Below, piece after piece: positions 31,000 to 40,399 of a stretch of 64,000 nt of DNA; positions within the stretch are counted from its first letter, which is position 1; every line of letters begins with the position of its first letter. The DNA lies in assembly GCF_004364935.1 (NCBI RefSeq), contig NZ_SOBT01000012.1:248001-312000 (forward strand), in the 5' to 3' direction. This DNA comes from Panacagrimonas perspica (GTDB taxonomy: Bacteria; Pseudomonadota; Gammaproteobacteria; Nevskiales; Nevskiaceae). The position numbers were made by a program, and so were the translations under genes. The notes beneath the pieces were generated by a model. That model saw nothing but the letters and a program-made list of their open reading frames with translations, had not been told where the DNA came from and made no database searches.

Positions 31000-33066
31000 T
31001 CAGCTTCGCGTATCGAACTCCGCCAGCAGCCGCGGAACGCTGTCCTCGGTGGTCTCAGCGGCGGGCTCTTCCGGCCAGCGCGGCGCCTCGCCGGCGTCGA
31101 TCGACTCGCCGATGACGGGGAACGCAAAACAGAACGAGGTGCCGCGGCCGTCGTCGTTGGGCTTGGCCCAGATGCGCCCGCGGTGGCGCTCCACGATGCG
31201 CTTGCAGACGGCCAGGCCGATGCCGGTGCCCGGGTACTGCTCCTGGGAATGGAGCCGGCGGAAGATCTGGAACACGTCGGCGGCTTTTTCCGGATCGATG
31301 CCGATGCCGTTGTCGCGCACCGTGATCAGCCACTCGTTTCCGGAGCGCCGCCCCGAGATCATGATGTTCGGCGGCGCCTCGCCGTGGAACTTGAGCGCGT
31401 TGCCGACCAGGTTCTGGAACAGCTGGGTGAGCTGCTGGCTGTCGCCCTGGATCGTCGGCAGGTCGCCGATCAGGAATTCGGCGCCCAGCTCCTGCACGGC
31501 GGTCTGCAGCAGCGACAGCGAGGCTTCCAGCGCGTCGCGCAGGTTCACCGGCTGGAACGGCTTGGGTTCGTGGCCCAGGCGCGAATAGTCGAGCAGGTCC
31601 ACGATCATGCGCTGCATGCGCGTGGCCGCGGCGGTCAGGAAGTCGAGATATTCCTGCGCCTCGGCGTCGAGCTTGTCGCGGTAGCGTCGCGCGAGCAGCC
31701 CGGAGAATCCGCCGATGGCGCGTAGCGGCTCCTGCAGATCGTGCGAGGCGATGTACGCGAACTGCTGGAGTTCCTGGTTGCTGCGCGCGAGTTCGGCGTT
31801 GGCGCGGCCCAGGTGCTCGTTGTTCTCCTGCACGCTGAGCTGCGAGCGCTTGCGTTCGAGCAGGTTGCTGACCATTTCGCCGAACAGCTTGAGCAGCGTC
31901 GTGAGCTGAGTCGGCCACGCCGTCTCGTGCTCGACCGCGTCGAAGCCGACGTAGCCGCGCACCTCCGAGCCGCTGTGCATCGGCACCAGCAGGATCGACT
32001 TGATCGACTCGGACTCCCACTCGACCTGCTCGGCCGCGGCGTCCGCCGGCAGCGCCGAGACGCGATCGATCGACACCACTTCACCGCGCTGGATGCGCGA
32101 CAGGCACCACGCGTAGGTGCTGGAAGACAGGTCCTGCAGGCGATCGCGCTGTTCGGCGATGCCGCGGCCGCACCATTCGTGCGTGCAGCTCACCTTCTCG
32201 CGCGACGGCGAGAATTCGAAGATGTAGGCGCGATCCACCTCGGCGAAGCGGCCGACTTCGCCCAGCGCGTCGGTGATCGACTCGTCGGCCTCTTCCACCG
32301 GCACGCTGATGAAGCCGGTCGACAGGCGCGTCACCAGCGACTCGAAGCGCATCCGCCGGTCCAGTTCGGACAGCGTGCGATGGCGTTCCGAGATGTCCAG
32401 CAGCAGGCCGCAGATCAGCGTGCGTCCGGGCGCCGGCAGGTGGATGGCGCGCAGTTCGCAGGGCACATCGGTGCCATCGGTGCGGCGCACCATGAACGGT
32501 ACTTCCAGCTTCTCGCCGCCGACGGCGCGCTGGATCAGGCTGCGGCAGTAGGCCTCGGTGCTCATGCCCTGCTGCTCGGGAGGCGCGATATCCATCGGGC
32601 TCATGCCGATCAGCCGGGTCCGGGGATGGCCGGTGAGCTTCGAGAAGTTCTCGTTGGCATCGGTGATCTGGAACGCCTCGACGTGGAACACCCACATCGC
32701 GTCGGGTCCGTGCTCGGCGATGGCACGCTGCTGGGCAATGACGTTCTGCAGCTCGGACAGGCGCTGGTTGACGGCCGAGGCCATCTCCGTGAACGGACGG
32801 GAGATCCCTTCGGGCGCGCCGCGCGTGGCGTGGCCGATGCGCAGGGAGTCTTCGCCGCCCGCCAGTTTCTGCACGGCTTCCTGCATCGCGTTCAGGCGGC
32901 GGTCGAGCAGGTCCACGAACCAGGCCCCCGCCGAGGCCACCAGCACCAGCGCGGCCAGCACGTAGGGCAGCGCGCTGGGCATGTCCGAGAGCAGGCCGAG
33001 CTGACCCAGGCCGAACACGGCGGTGGCCATCAGCACGGCGAACGCGAAGCTGTATTTGAGTGACAC
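31000..33066 (-). CDS. Membrane PAS-GAF sensor histidine kinase
   Basis: About 688 residues. Two N-terminal membrane helices separated by a very short loop (about 5-50) are followed by a HAMP-like linker, a PAS domain (about 115-235), a GAF domain (about 260-410), a HisKA domain with phospho-acceptor His442 in IASHDLQEPLRAIGGF, and an ATPase domain with NLVGNALKFHG, DNGIGIDP and GTGIGLAVCKRIVERHRGRIWA. The HDLQEPLR form is the bacteriophytochrome-like HisKA subtype, but no bilin-binding Cys context is seen. No receiver is fused or adjacent, so it is an orphan kinase here. The GTG at 33066 is preferred because it places the first helix at the N-terminus. Confidence 0.87.
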   Translation of the reverse strand: MSLKYSFAFAVLMATAVFGLGQLGLLSDMPSALPYVLAALVLVASAGAWFVDLLDRRLNAMQEAVQKLAGGEDSLRIGHATRGAPEGISRPFTEMASAVNQRLSELQNVIAQQRAIAEHGPDAMWVFHVEAFQITDANENFSKLTGHPRTRLIGMSPMDIAPPEQQGMSTEAYCRSLIQRAVGGEKLEVPFMVRRTDGTDVPCELRAIHLPAPGRTLICGLLLDISERHRTLSELDRRMRFESLVTRLSTGFISVPVEEADESITDALGEVGRFAEVDRAYIFEFSPSREKVSCTHEWCGRGIAEQRDRLQDLSSSTYAWCLSRIQRGEVVSIDRVSALPADAAAEQVEWESESIKSILLVPMHSGSEVRGYVGFDAVEHETAWPTQLTTLLKLFGEMVSNLLERKRSQLSVQENNEHLGRANAELARSNQELQQFAYIASHDLQEPLRAIGGFSGLLARRYRDKLDAEAQEYLDFLTAAATRMQRMIVDLLDYSRLGHEPKPFQPVNLRDALEASLSLLQTAVQELGAEFLIGDLPTIQGDSQQLTQLFQNLVGNALKFHGEAPPNIMISGRRSGNEWLITVRDNGIGIDPEKAADVFQIFRRLHSQEQYPGTGIGLAVCKRIVERHRGRIWAKPNDDGRGTSFCFAFPVIGESIDAGEAPRWPEEPAAETTEDSVPRLLAEFDTRS

Positions 33067-33239
33067 CGGTCCTGCCTTTTCCTGTTGCCCTTGCGGGCGC
33101 ACCCGGATTGTCCTGCGCGCGCCGATGAAATGCGATGCATCACCCGATCGGCGCGGGCCATTCTTACTACTTACGGTCGGCACGCGCGATTCGTACGGTG
33201 CGGACGGCCGCGCGGACGATGGCTACCTCAGGATTTGTC

Positions 33240-36158
33240 ATGACCCTCAATCGCACCCCGACCTGGCTTGCCTCGATGCTGATCCCGCTGGCGCTGCTGC
33301 TGCCGGGCTGCGACTCCAGGATCTCCTCGGGGCTCGGGGACGCCGTCGGCGGCCCGGACGGCGGGACCGCCGAGCCGCGGACCTACAGCGTATGCGCGGC
33401 CGGCACGATTTCGCGCGATGCGCTGATCGCGTTCTTCGACGCCCGCGAAGGCGACACCATCGAGTTCTGCGCCGGCCGGTTCGACCTGCCCACCGGCCTG
33501 ATCCTCAACGGCAAGCGCGGCATCACGATCAAGGGCGCGGGCATGGACCGCACCTTCCTGTCGTTCAAGAACAGTGATAGCGCCGAGGGAATCAACGCGA
33601 CGCACGCGGACGGGCTGATCGTCGACGGCCTGACCATCGAGGACACCCCGGGCAACGGCATCCGCGTGTTCCGCTCGGAGCAGGTGGTGCTGCGCAACGT
33701 GCGCACGCGCTGGCGCGATGCCGCCGGCCGCGACGAGACCCAGGCCGGGTATACGCCGCGCTTCCAGGCCGGTGCCTACGGTCTGTACCCGGTGGAATCG
33801 CGGCACGTGCTGATCGAGGGCTGCGAGGCGCACGGCGCGAGCGATGCCGGCATCTACGTCGGCCAGACCTCGGACGTGGTCGTGCGCAACTGCCTGGCGA
33901 CCTACAACGTCGCCGGCTACGAGTTCGAAAACACCTTTCGCGCCGTGTTCGAGGACAACGTCGCGACCAGGAACGTCGGCGGCTTCCTGGTGTTCGACCT
34001 GCCCGACCTGCGCCAGTACGGCGAGAAGAACGTGGTCCGGCGCAACAAGAGCTATGCCAACAACACCGACAACTTCGCGCCGGTAGGCAACATCGTGGGC
34101 CTGGTGCCACGCGGCACCGGCATGCTGATCCTGGCGTCCGATCAGCTCGAGATCTACGACAACGAGATCTACGACAACGACACGCTCGGCATCGCGATCA
34201 TCAATTACGGGCTGGCCGATCCGAATCAGCCGGACCCGCGCTACGACTTCTATCCCGAAGGCATCGAGATCCGGCACAACCAGTTCCGCGACAACGGCGG
34301 CAACGTGCAGCTGCCGAGTGCGGATCGCGGCGAAGCCTCGGTCCTGCCGCTGCTGCTCAAGCTCAAGAATCTGGGCCGTTCCGCGCATATCGTCTGGGAC
34401 GGCGCGGTCGACGCACCCAACGGCTGCACGTCGATTCCCAAGGATGCGGACGGCGTTGCGCTGACGCAGCCCAACGCCGCACGTCCGCACGAGGAACAGG
34501 GCGGGCGCACCGACGAGCGCGGCCGACCGAACGTGCTGCGCGAGGACGCGACGCCCACCTGCAAGTGGAACGCCTGGAAGTTCGGCACCGACGGCGCGCT
34601 CAAGCTGCCGGAGAACGGGGTGTGCATCGCGGCCGACAACACCTACTCCAACACCCAGCCCGGGACCTTGCTGAACACCGAGTTCCTGCGCGCCAACATC
34701 ACGTCGAGCGACCCGGTACAGCTCGTCCTCGACCTGCTCAAGCCGGCATCGACGGACCTGACGCCGCATCGCTGCGATCTGCCGACCCGACCCGACCCGG
34801 TGCTCGACCTGCCGTACGTGCCGGATCCGGACAGCGAGGACGCGCGGCCCGATCCTGCGGTCGTGACGGCGGCCTGCACCGGCGGCACTGCAGGGCAGGT
34901 CAATCGCGCGGCGCTGGCGTACGACTGCCCGCGGCTCGAGCAGTACGGGCTGTTCGCCGAGGCGCAGGACCCGACGAAGAACGCCAGCGGCGGTGGCGTT
35001 CCCTACGAGCTCAACACCGCACTGTTCAGCGACTACTCGACGAAGTACCGCTTCCTGTTCATCCCGCCGGGCCAGACCGCGGTCTACCGTGATCACACGA
35101 ACGGCGTGACCGCCACGCTCGACTTCCCGGTGGGAACGGTGATTGCCAAGACGTTCGCGTTCCGCAAGGAGGACGGGACGGGCACGCTGGTGTCGGAGAA
35201 CGTCGTCGAGACGCGCCTGCTGATCAAGCGGCAGAAGGCGGATGGCAGCGTGCAGTGGGTGGGCTTGCCTTACGTCTGGAGTGGCAGCGGCACGACGCGC
35301 GTCGCCGAACTCAAGCTGGAAGGCAGCACCGCGTCGGTCGAATACGACTATCTCGATCCGGATCCCGGCGTGAAGAACGCCGACGGCAGCCGCAAGCGCT
35401 ACACCGGCGCCACCGCGAGCTATCGCGTTCCGGCAGCGCTGAACTGCCTGACCTGCCACGCGGGCGACGATCGCGAACCCGGCAGCGCACCGATCGGGCC
35501 CAAGGCGCGCAACCTCAATCGCGACCATGACTACGCGGGCGTGGGCAGCATCAACCAGCTCCAGCACCTGAAGAATCTCGGACTGCTGACCGGGCTGCCG
35601 GCAGACACGTCGACCGTCGAGCGCCTGCCTCGGTGGAACGTCCCCGGCTCCACCGGTCAGTTGCCGGCCTCGCCCCAGGACGTGCACCTGCGTGTGCGCG
35701 CGTACCTCGAGACCAACTGCATGCACTGCCACAACCCGCGCGGCGCGGCGTCGAACAGTGGCCTGTCGCTGGACTACTACCGCACGGTCAACGTGCAGTA
35801 CGGCATCTGCAAGAAGCCCGTCGCGGCAGGTCGTGGGTCTGGCGGCAAGCGTTTCGACCTGATCCCGCGTGACGCGGACGGATCGATCCTGCCGTTCCGC
35901 CTTGCATCGGCGGAGGCCGGCGTGAAAATGCCGCCGATTGCACGCAGCCTTGCGCATGGCGAGGCCGTGAACCTGGTGACGGAATGGACGGACTCGGTGT
36001 TGCCGACGGCGGATACCGAAGACGAGGAGGTTTGCGCCGGCGGAGGGCTGGGCGGCCTGCCGCTGAGCGTTCCGGCGATCGCGCGGGCTTATGCGGAAAC
36101 GGCGAAGGCGCTGACGTCGGCGGATCAGCGACGCGCCAGGGAAGCGCCGCGTCCCTGA
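33240..36158 (+). CDS. Lipoprotein fusion: right-handed beta-helix domain plus dihaem cytochrome c (SO2930/HNE_0200-like)
   Basis: A 972-residue exported protein with a lipoprotein signal (lipobox LLLPGC, Cys24). Residues ~55-530 form a right-handed parallel beta-helix with repeated short strands (for example VIVDGLTIEDTPGNGIRV and DVVVRNCLATYNVAGYEF). Residues ~560-940 match the dihaem family SO2930/HNE_0200, with two haem sites, CLTCH at 736-740 and CMHCH at 827-831, and a possible Met ligand in VKMPPIA. These two families are normally separate neighbouring genes of unknown function; here they are one polypeptide. The N-terminal part also has paired Cys. The ATG at 33240 has AGGA six bases upstream. 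Probably periplasmic or outer-membrane anchored; a redox role is inferred. Confidence 0.9.
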   Translation: MTLNRTPTWLASMLIPLALLLPGCDSRISSGLGDAVGGPDGGTAEPRTYSVCAAGTISRDALIAFFDAREGDTIEFCAGRFDLPTGLILNGKRGITIKGAGMDRTFLSFKNSDSAEGINATHADGLIVDGLTIEDTPGNGIRVFRSEQVVLRNVRTRWRDAAGRDETQAGYTPRFQAGAYGLYPVESRHVLIEGCEAHGASDAGIYVGQTSDVVVRNCLATYNVAGYEFENTFRAVFEDNVATRNVGGFLVFDLPDLRQYGEKNVVRRNKSYANNTDNFAPVGNIVGLVPRGTGMLILASDQLEIYDNEIYDNDTLGIAIINYGLADPNQPDPRYDFYPEGIEIRHNQFRDNGGNVQLPSADRGEASVLPLLLKLKNLGRSAHIVWDGAVDAPNGCTSIPKDADGVALTQPNAARPHEEQGGRTDERGRPNVLREDATPTCKWNAWKFGTDGALKLPENGVCIAADNTYSNTQPGTLLNTEFLRANITSSDPVQLVLDLLKPASTDLTPHRCDLPTRPDPVLDLPYVPDPDSEDARPDPAVVTAACTGGTAGQVNRAALAYDCPRLEQYGLFAEAQDPTKNASGGGVPYELNTALFSDYSTKYRFLFIPPGQTAVYRDHTNGVTATLDFPVGTVIAKTFAFRKEDGTGTLVSENVVETRLLIKRQKADGSVQWVGLPYVWSGSGTTRVAELKLEGSTASVEYDYLDPDPGVKNADGSRKRYTGATASYRVPAALNCLTCHAGDDREPGSAPIGPKARNLNRDHDYAGVGSINQLQHLKNLGLLTGLPADTSTVERLPRWNVPGSTGQLPASPQDVHLRVRAYLETNCMHCHNPRGAASNSGLSLDYYRTVNVQYGICKKPVAAGRGSGGKRFDLIPRDADGSILPFRLASAEAGVKMPPIARSLAHGEAVNLVTEWTDSVLPTADTEDEEVCAGGGLGGLPLSVPAIARAYAETAKALTSADQRRAREAPRP

Positions 36159-36206
36159 AGGGCGCGGTGCCGATCAGCGCGGACGAAGGCGCGGGTTTCA
36201 CAAACA

Positions 36207-36229
36207 ACCCCGGACTTCGTCCGGGCTAC
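36207..36229. repeat. Half copy of the TAGCCCGG-family palindrome
   Basis: AACCCCGGACTTCGTCCGGG followed by CTAC, one arm only, between the beta-helix/cytochrome gene and the YjgR-like gene. Confidence 0.75.
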
Positions 36230-36305
36230 GGGGTCTTCGTCCTTGCGAATTGCCACCCGCGCCGTCAACCGCTAGAACAGCGTCATTCCACTACCCGGTA
36301 ATTCC

Positions 36306-37874
36306 ATGGAACCGCTGCTGATCGGCAAGGGCGAAACGCCCCAGGTCATTCTTCCGAAGTACGCCAACCGGCACGGTCTGATCGCCGGTGCGACGGGAAC
36401 CGGCAAGACGATCACGCTGCAAGTCCTGGCCGAGGGATTTTCCGAACTGGGCGTGCCGGTGTTCGCAGCCGACATCAAGGGCGATCTGTCCGGCGTGGCG
36501 ATGGCGGGCGAGGCCAAGCCCAAGCTGGCCGAGCGCGCCGCGCAGATCGGGGTCGCCGGCTACGCACCGCAAGCCTGTCCGACGGTGTTCTGGGACGTCT
36601 TCGGCGAACAGGGTCACCCGGTGCGCGGCACCGTCTCCGACATGGGTCCGGATCTGCTGGCGCGGCTGCTCGATCTTTCGGACGTGCAGCAAGCGGTGCT
36701 GATGCTGGTCTTCAAGTACTGCGACGACCAGGGTCTGGCGCTGCTCGATCTCAAGGATCTGAGAGCGGCCTTGTCGCACGTGGCCGAGAACGCCAAGGCG
36801 CTGGGGCCGGACTACGGCCTGATCAGCACCTCGTCGGTCGGCGCGATCCAGCGCGGCCTGATCGGGCTCGAGCAGGACAGTGGCAATGCGTTCTTCGGCG
36901 AACCGGCGCTGGAGCTGGCGGACCTGATGCGCGTCGACCTGTCCGGTCGCGGCATCGTCAACGTGCTCGCTGCGGACAAGCTCTACCAGAAGCCGCGCCT
37001 GTACTCGACGTTCCTGCTGTGGCTGCTGGCCGAACTGTTTGAGGAACTGCCCGAGGCGGGTGATCTGGAAAAGCCCAAGCTCGTGTTCTTCTTCGACGAG
37101 GCGCACCTGCTGTTCAATGACGCGCCGAAGGCGCTGCTCGAGAAGATCGAGCAGGTCGTGCGCCTGATCCGCTCCAAGGGCGTGGGCATCTACTTCGTCA
37201 CGCAGAATCCGCTGGACCTGCCGGACACGGTGCTGGGTCAGCTCGGCAATCGCGTGCAGCACGCGCTGCGCGCGTTCACGCCGCGCGACCAGAAAGCGGT
37301 CAAGGCGGCGGCCGAGACGTTACGCGTGAATCCGAAGCTCGACGTCGAAGCGGTGATCACGACCTTGGGCGTCGGCGAGGCGCTGGTGTCGACGCTGCAG
37401 GAAGGCGGCATCCCGGGCATCGTCGAGAAGACGATGATCCGTCCACCGAAGTCGCGCATGGGGTCCATCACGCCGGCGGAGCGTCAGCTCATCATCGGCC
37501 GCAGTCCGGTGTCGGGTCGTTACGAGAAGGCCGTGGATCGCGAGTCCGCGTACGAATTGCTGACGCAGCGCGCGAACCGCGCCGCGGAAGATGCCAGCGC
37601 CGCCAAGGCGCAGGCCGATCAGGTGAAAGCGGATGCCGCCGCGGCGAAGGCGGCAGCCAGGGCCGACGCCGACTGGAAGAAGGACGTTCGTGATGCCTAC
37701 GGGCCGGCCTCTCGTGGCCGGGCGCCCGCCGCACCGCGCGCGCCATCACGACGCAGCGATACCGTCGTCGAGACGGCGGTGAAGAGCGCCACGCGCAGCC
37801 TGGCGACGAGCATCGGAAGCCAAGTGGGACGCAGCTTGCTGCGCGGCATCCTCGGCTCGCTGACGAAGCGCTGA
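36306..37874 (+). CDS. HerA/FtsK-like ATPase, DUF853 (YjgR) family
   Basis: A 522-residue P-loop ATPase of the HerA-FtsK superfamily. Walker A is GATGTGKT (28-35) and Walker B is [12 protein letters not shown] near 255-266, followed by the sensor-like [12 protein letters not shown] helical Ala/Lys-rich segment (about 415-450) and a basic, low-complexity C-terminal region follow. YjgR homologues are widespread but their role is unclear; HerA relatives pump or process DNA. No nuclease (NurA) gene is adjacent, so this is not a HerA-NurA repair pair. A small membrane-protein gene follows 13 bp downstream. Cytoplasmic. Confidence 0.9.
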   Translation: MEPLLIGKGETPQVILPKYANRHGLIAGATGTGKTITLQVLAEGFSELGVPVFAADIKGDLSGVAMAGEAKPKLAERAAQIGVAGYAPQACPTVFWDVFGEQGHPVRGTVSDMGPDLLARLLDLSDVQQAVLMLVFKYCDDQGLALLDLKDLRAALSHVAENAKALGPDYGLISTSSVGAIQRGLIGLEQDSGNAFFGEPALELADLMRVDLSGRGIVNVLAADKLYQKPRLYSTFLLWLLAELFEELPEAGDLEKPKLVFFFDEAHLLFNDAPKALLEKIEQVVRLIRSKGVGIYFVTQNPLDLPDTVLGQLGNRVQHALRAFTPRDQKAVKAAAETLRVNPKLDVEAVITTLGVGEALVSTLQEGGIPGIVEKTMIRPPKSRMGSITPAERQLIIGRSPVSGRYEKAVDRESAYELLTQRANRAAEDASAAKAQADQVKADAAAAKAAARADADWKKDVRDAYGPASRGRAPAAPRAPSRRSDTVVETAVKSATRSLATSIGSQVGRSLLRGILGSLTKR

Positions 37875-37887
37875 TCCGGCCCGGCGC

Positions 37888-38274
37888 GTGAACCGCTCGC
37901 GCTACTGGGTTCACATCGCGTTCTGGCTGCCGGCGTTGGTGACACTGGCGCTGATCGTGCTTGGCGCCCAGACCCGCGGCGGCGTGATGGACAGCGAAGG
38001 CGACGTGCGCCACTTCGTCGTCATGGCGGTCTGCCTGCTCGCGTTGTCGTGGATCGTCGCGGCGCGCGCCTACGACGCCGGCATGCCGGGATGGATGTCG
38101 GTGCTCGCCGTGCCGGCGGCCATCGCGTTCCTGCCGTTCTCGGCGCTGGGACTGGGATTGCTGCTGACGTCCGACCGGCGCCGCGCGAGCGAACCGGTGA
38201 AGCTGTGGTGGATGATTCCGTCCGCTGCCGCGGGAATCGGGCTGGCTTATGGCGTGTCGCTGATGCTGCGTTAG
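37888..38274 (+). CDS. Small inner-membrane protein, function unknown
   Basis: A 128-residue protein with about four hydrophobic helices (near 8-25, 42-58, 70-92 and 107-125) and short polar loops (RAYDAGMPGW and TSDRRRASEP). The layout resembles DUF805-type small membrane proteins, but I cannot place it firmly. The start is GTG at 37888, 13 bp after the YjgR-like gene, so the two are probably co-transcribed. No catalytic motif is visible. Confidence 0.65.
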   Translation: MNRSRYWVHIAFWLPALVTLALIVLGAQTRGGVMDSEGDVRHFVVMAVCLLALSWIVAARAYDAGMPGWMSVLAVPAAIAFLPFSALGLGLLLTSDRRRASEPVKLWWMIPSAAAGIGLAYGVSLMLR

Positions 38275-38296
38275 CGGCGCGGATCACGTCGCTCGC

Positions 38297-38362
38297 GTAG
38301 CCCGGACGAAGTCCGGGATTTCGCCTCGTCGACGAGGGCATCCCGGGATTGGTCCGGGCTAC
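38297..38362. repeat. Palindromic intergenic repeat, TAGCCCGG family (full copy)
   Basis: Left half GTAGCCCGGACGAAGTCCGG; the right half (ATCCCGGGATTGGTCCGGGC then TAC) has diverged in its inner part. It lies between convergent genes, immediately beside a different palindrome at 38397-38454. Confidence 0.8.
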
Positions 38363-38396
38363 GGTCGGGCCGGCTCGAAGACCCGGATCAGCGGGC

Positions 38397-38454
38397 GTAG
38401 GGTGCGCTCCGCGCACGCGGTGAGCGCCATTCGCGTGCGCACGGCGCACCCTAC
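38397..38454. repeat. Palindromic intergenic repeat, GTAGGGTGCGC family
   Basis: Inverted arms GTAGGGTGCGC (38397-38407) and GCGCACCCTAC (38444-38454) with GC-rich partly symmetric bases between. This is a third repeat type, distinct in sequence from the TAGCCCGG family but built the same way. Read on the minus strand, its first TAG (38451-38453) is the stop codon of the GNAT gene. Confidence 0.8.
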
Positions 38455-38933
38455 GGATTTCGCCCCTTGAAATTTCGGATGAGCTTCAATCCGTCCGCCC
38501 CGTCGTTGTAGAACCTGGGCAGGCGCTGCTCCTCGATATATCCGCGCTTTGCGTACAACGCGCGTGCGACCGCGTTGTCGGCTCGAACCTCCAGCGTCAC
38601 CGCGCTGCGCCGTTCACATTTTGCGGCTCGTTCCGCGGCCTCGACGAGCCGGTTGCCGATTCCCAGACCCCGCGCCTGCGGGTCGACCACGACGGAGTAG
38701 ATGCGCGCCTTCGTGCTGCGGGCGCGAAGCAGCAGCACCAGATTGCCGAGCAGGGCCTCGTCACCGGTTGCGACGAATACGCGTGCGCTCGCGGCGGTGA
38801 CGAAGCGGCGGATGCTGCGCACCGACATCCGGTCCGAAGGAAACAGCGCTTCGAGCGCGAGCATCGCGGGAACATCGGCCAGCTTCGCGGCGCGCACCCG
38901 GATCCGGCTCACGCTGGGCTGCCGGCCGCGCAT
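38451..38933 (-). CDS. GNAT-family N-acetyltransferase, partner of RimK-like ligase
   Basis: A 160-residue GCN5-related acetyltransferase. The acetyl-CoA binding motif A is clear in VVVDPQARGLGIGNRLVEAAE (R-x-x-G-x-G pattern), followed by the motif B region VRADNAVARALYAKRGYIEEQ. It lies 2 bp downstream of the RimK-like ATP-grasp gene, so the two are a translationally coupled pair. That suggests it acetylates an amino acid or a peptide made or extended by the ligase; the substrate is unknown. The stop codon lies within a palindromic repeat. Cytoplasmic. Confidence 0.87.
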   Translation of the reverse strand: MRGRQPSVSRIRVRAAKLADVPAMLALEALFPSDRMSVRSIRRFVTAASARVFVATGDEALLGNLVLLLRARSTKARIYSVVVDPQARGLGIGNRLVEAAERAAKCERRSAVTLEVRADNAVARALYAKRGYIEEQRLPRFYNDGADGLKLIRNFKGRNP

Positions 38934-38935
38934 GG

Positions 38936-40399
38936 TTAGCGCGTGTCCTTGGTTCGCGCCTCCAGGCGCCGCACGAAGAACTCCATGACCTTGCGATACA
39001 GCGCTTCCTTGAGGAACAGGTCCTCGACGCCGTAGTCGATGTTCGGGTTGTCGTTGACCTCGACCACCTTCACGACGGTGCCGAACTGCTTGAGGTCCAC
39101 GCCGTAGAGCCCGCGGCCGACGGCGCGGGCTGCCTGCACCGCGATGCTCAGCACGTTCTTCGGAACGTCCTTGACGTCGATCGTCTCGTGGTTGCCCTCG
39201 TGCTTCTTGGCGCCCTCGCGCTTCACCACCTGCCAGTGGCCTTCAGCCATGTAGTAGCGGCAGGCATACAGCGGTTCGCCATCGAGCACGCCGACACGCC
39301 AGTCGTACTCGGTGGGCTCGAAGGACTGGCCGATGATGATGTCGCTGCGCTCGAGCAGCTCGCGTGTCTCGCGCTTGAGCTCGGCCTCGTTGTCGACCTT
39401 GATGACGCCCTTCGAGAACTGCGAGTCGGGCTGCTTGAGCACGCAGGGGAAGCCCAGCTCGCGCGCGACCGACGACACGTTGCCGCGATGGATCAGAACC
39501 GTCTTGGGCTGCGGAATGCGGTGGCGATCCATCAGCTCCGCGAGAAACACCTTGTTGGTGGCGCGCAGGATCGACACCGGGTCGTCGACGACGATCAGAC
39601 CCTCGCGTGCCGCACGACGGGCGAAGCGGTAGGTGTGGTGGTTCACCGCCGTGGTTTCGCGGATGAACAGCGCGTCGTATTCGGCGACGTGGCCGTAGTC
39701 CGACTTGTCGATGAAGTCCACTTCGAAGCCGAGCTTCTCCGCGGCCTTCTCGAACAGCTTGAGGGCGCGCGCGTTCGAAGGCGGTTCCTTCTCGTCCTCG
39801 TTGACCAGGATCGCCAGGTCGTAACGCGCGGAGTCGCGACGTGCACGCGGCATGCGCCGGCGCGTGAAGTAATCGCGCGCAGCCTGGTGCATCAGCTCGC
39901 GGTGCGAGGTCGGCACCTCGCCGAGAGCGATCGGACCCAGCTGCGCGACGCGCCACTCGTCGCCGCGATAGACGAACGTGGCCTGCAGCAGCGGCGCGGG
40001 AAACAGGTTGAACAGCGCCCGTGCGAGACGTTCGTGCCGCTTCGACGGGGAATTGCCGAAATAGACGTTGAGTACGTACTCGGGCGAGCCGATGCGCGCG
40101 AGGCTGGTCTGGATCAGTTCCTCGATCTCGTCGTTGAGGACGCTCGGCGCTTCGGCGAGCTTCAGATCCTGGATCGTCGTGATGTCGGGCAGCGGGCGAT
40201 GCCCGCGCGCACCGGCGAGCAGCGACACGTAGTAGCCCGTGGTCTGGTAGCCGAAGCTGCGGCACAGGTTGTAGACGCGCACGTTGCGCGCGAGCGTTTC
40301 GGGTTCGAGCGAGAGGTATTCCCAGGCGGTGACGATCTGCATGCCGGGAATCTGCAGCGGCCAGTCGGAACGCGTGTCGACAACGACGAGGCCGCTCAT
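38936..40399 (-). CDS. RimK-like ATP-grasp ligase with RLAN N-terminal domain
   Basis: A 487-residue protein. The N-terminal RimK-like (RLAN-type) domain (about 1-165; VVVDTRSDWPLQIPGMQIVTAWEYL) precedes an ATP-grasp ligase domain (about 195-475) with FPCVLKQPDSQFSKGVIKV (nucleotide-binding loop), DYDWRVGVLDGEPLYACRYYMAEGHW and the metal-binding VVEVNDNPNIDYGVED. RimK itself adds glutamates to ribosomal protein S6; this longer family is separate, and its product is not established. The upstream position in a two-gene unit with a GNAT gene recalls enzymes that build N-acetylated short peptides. Cytoplasmic. Confidence 0.88.
   Translation of the reverse strand: MSGLVVVDTRSDWPLQIPGMQIVTAWEYLSLEPETLARNVRVYNLCRSFGYQTTGYYVSLLAGARGHRPLPDITTIQDLKLAEAPSVLNDEIEELIQTSLARIGSPEYVLNVYFGNSPSKRHERLARALFNLFPAPLLQATFVYRGDEWRVAQLGPIALGEVPTSHRELMHQAARDYFTRRRMPRARRDSARYDLAILVNEDEKEPPSNARALKLFEKAAEKLGFEVDFIDKSDYGHVAEYDALFIRETTAVNHHTYRFARRAAREGLIVVDDPVSILRATNKVFLAELMDRHRIPQPKTVLIHRGNVSSVARELGFPCVLKQPDSQFSKGVIKVDNEAELKRETRELLERSDIIIGQSFEPTEYDWRVGVLDGEPLYACRYYMAEGHWQVVKREGAKKHEGNHETIDVKDVPKNVLSIAVQAARAVGRGLYGVDLKQFGTVVKVVEVNDNPNIDYGVEDLFLKEALYRKVMEFFVRRLEARTKDTR

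Noticed and set aside
31000-33066. Bacteriophytochrome
   Set aside because: The HisKA subtype is similar, but there are N-terminal membrane helices, and the GAF domain lacks the PHY partner and bilin-binding Cys arrangement.
36306-37874. HerA-NurA DNA repair or a HerA-containing phage-defence system
   Set aside because: The protein is of the YjgR/DUF853 type, with no nuclease, Sir2 or DUF4297 gene adjacent; its neighbour is a small membrane protein.
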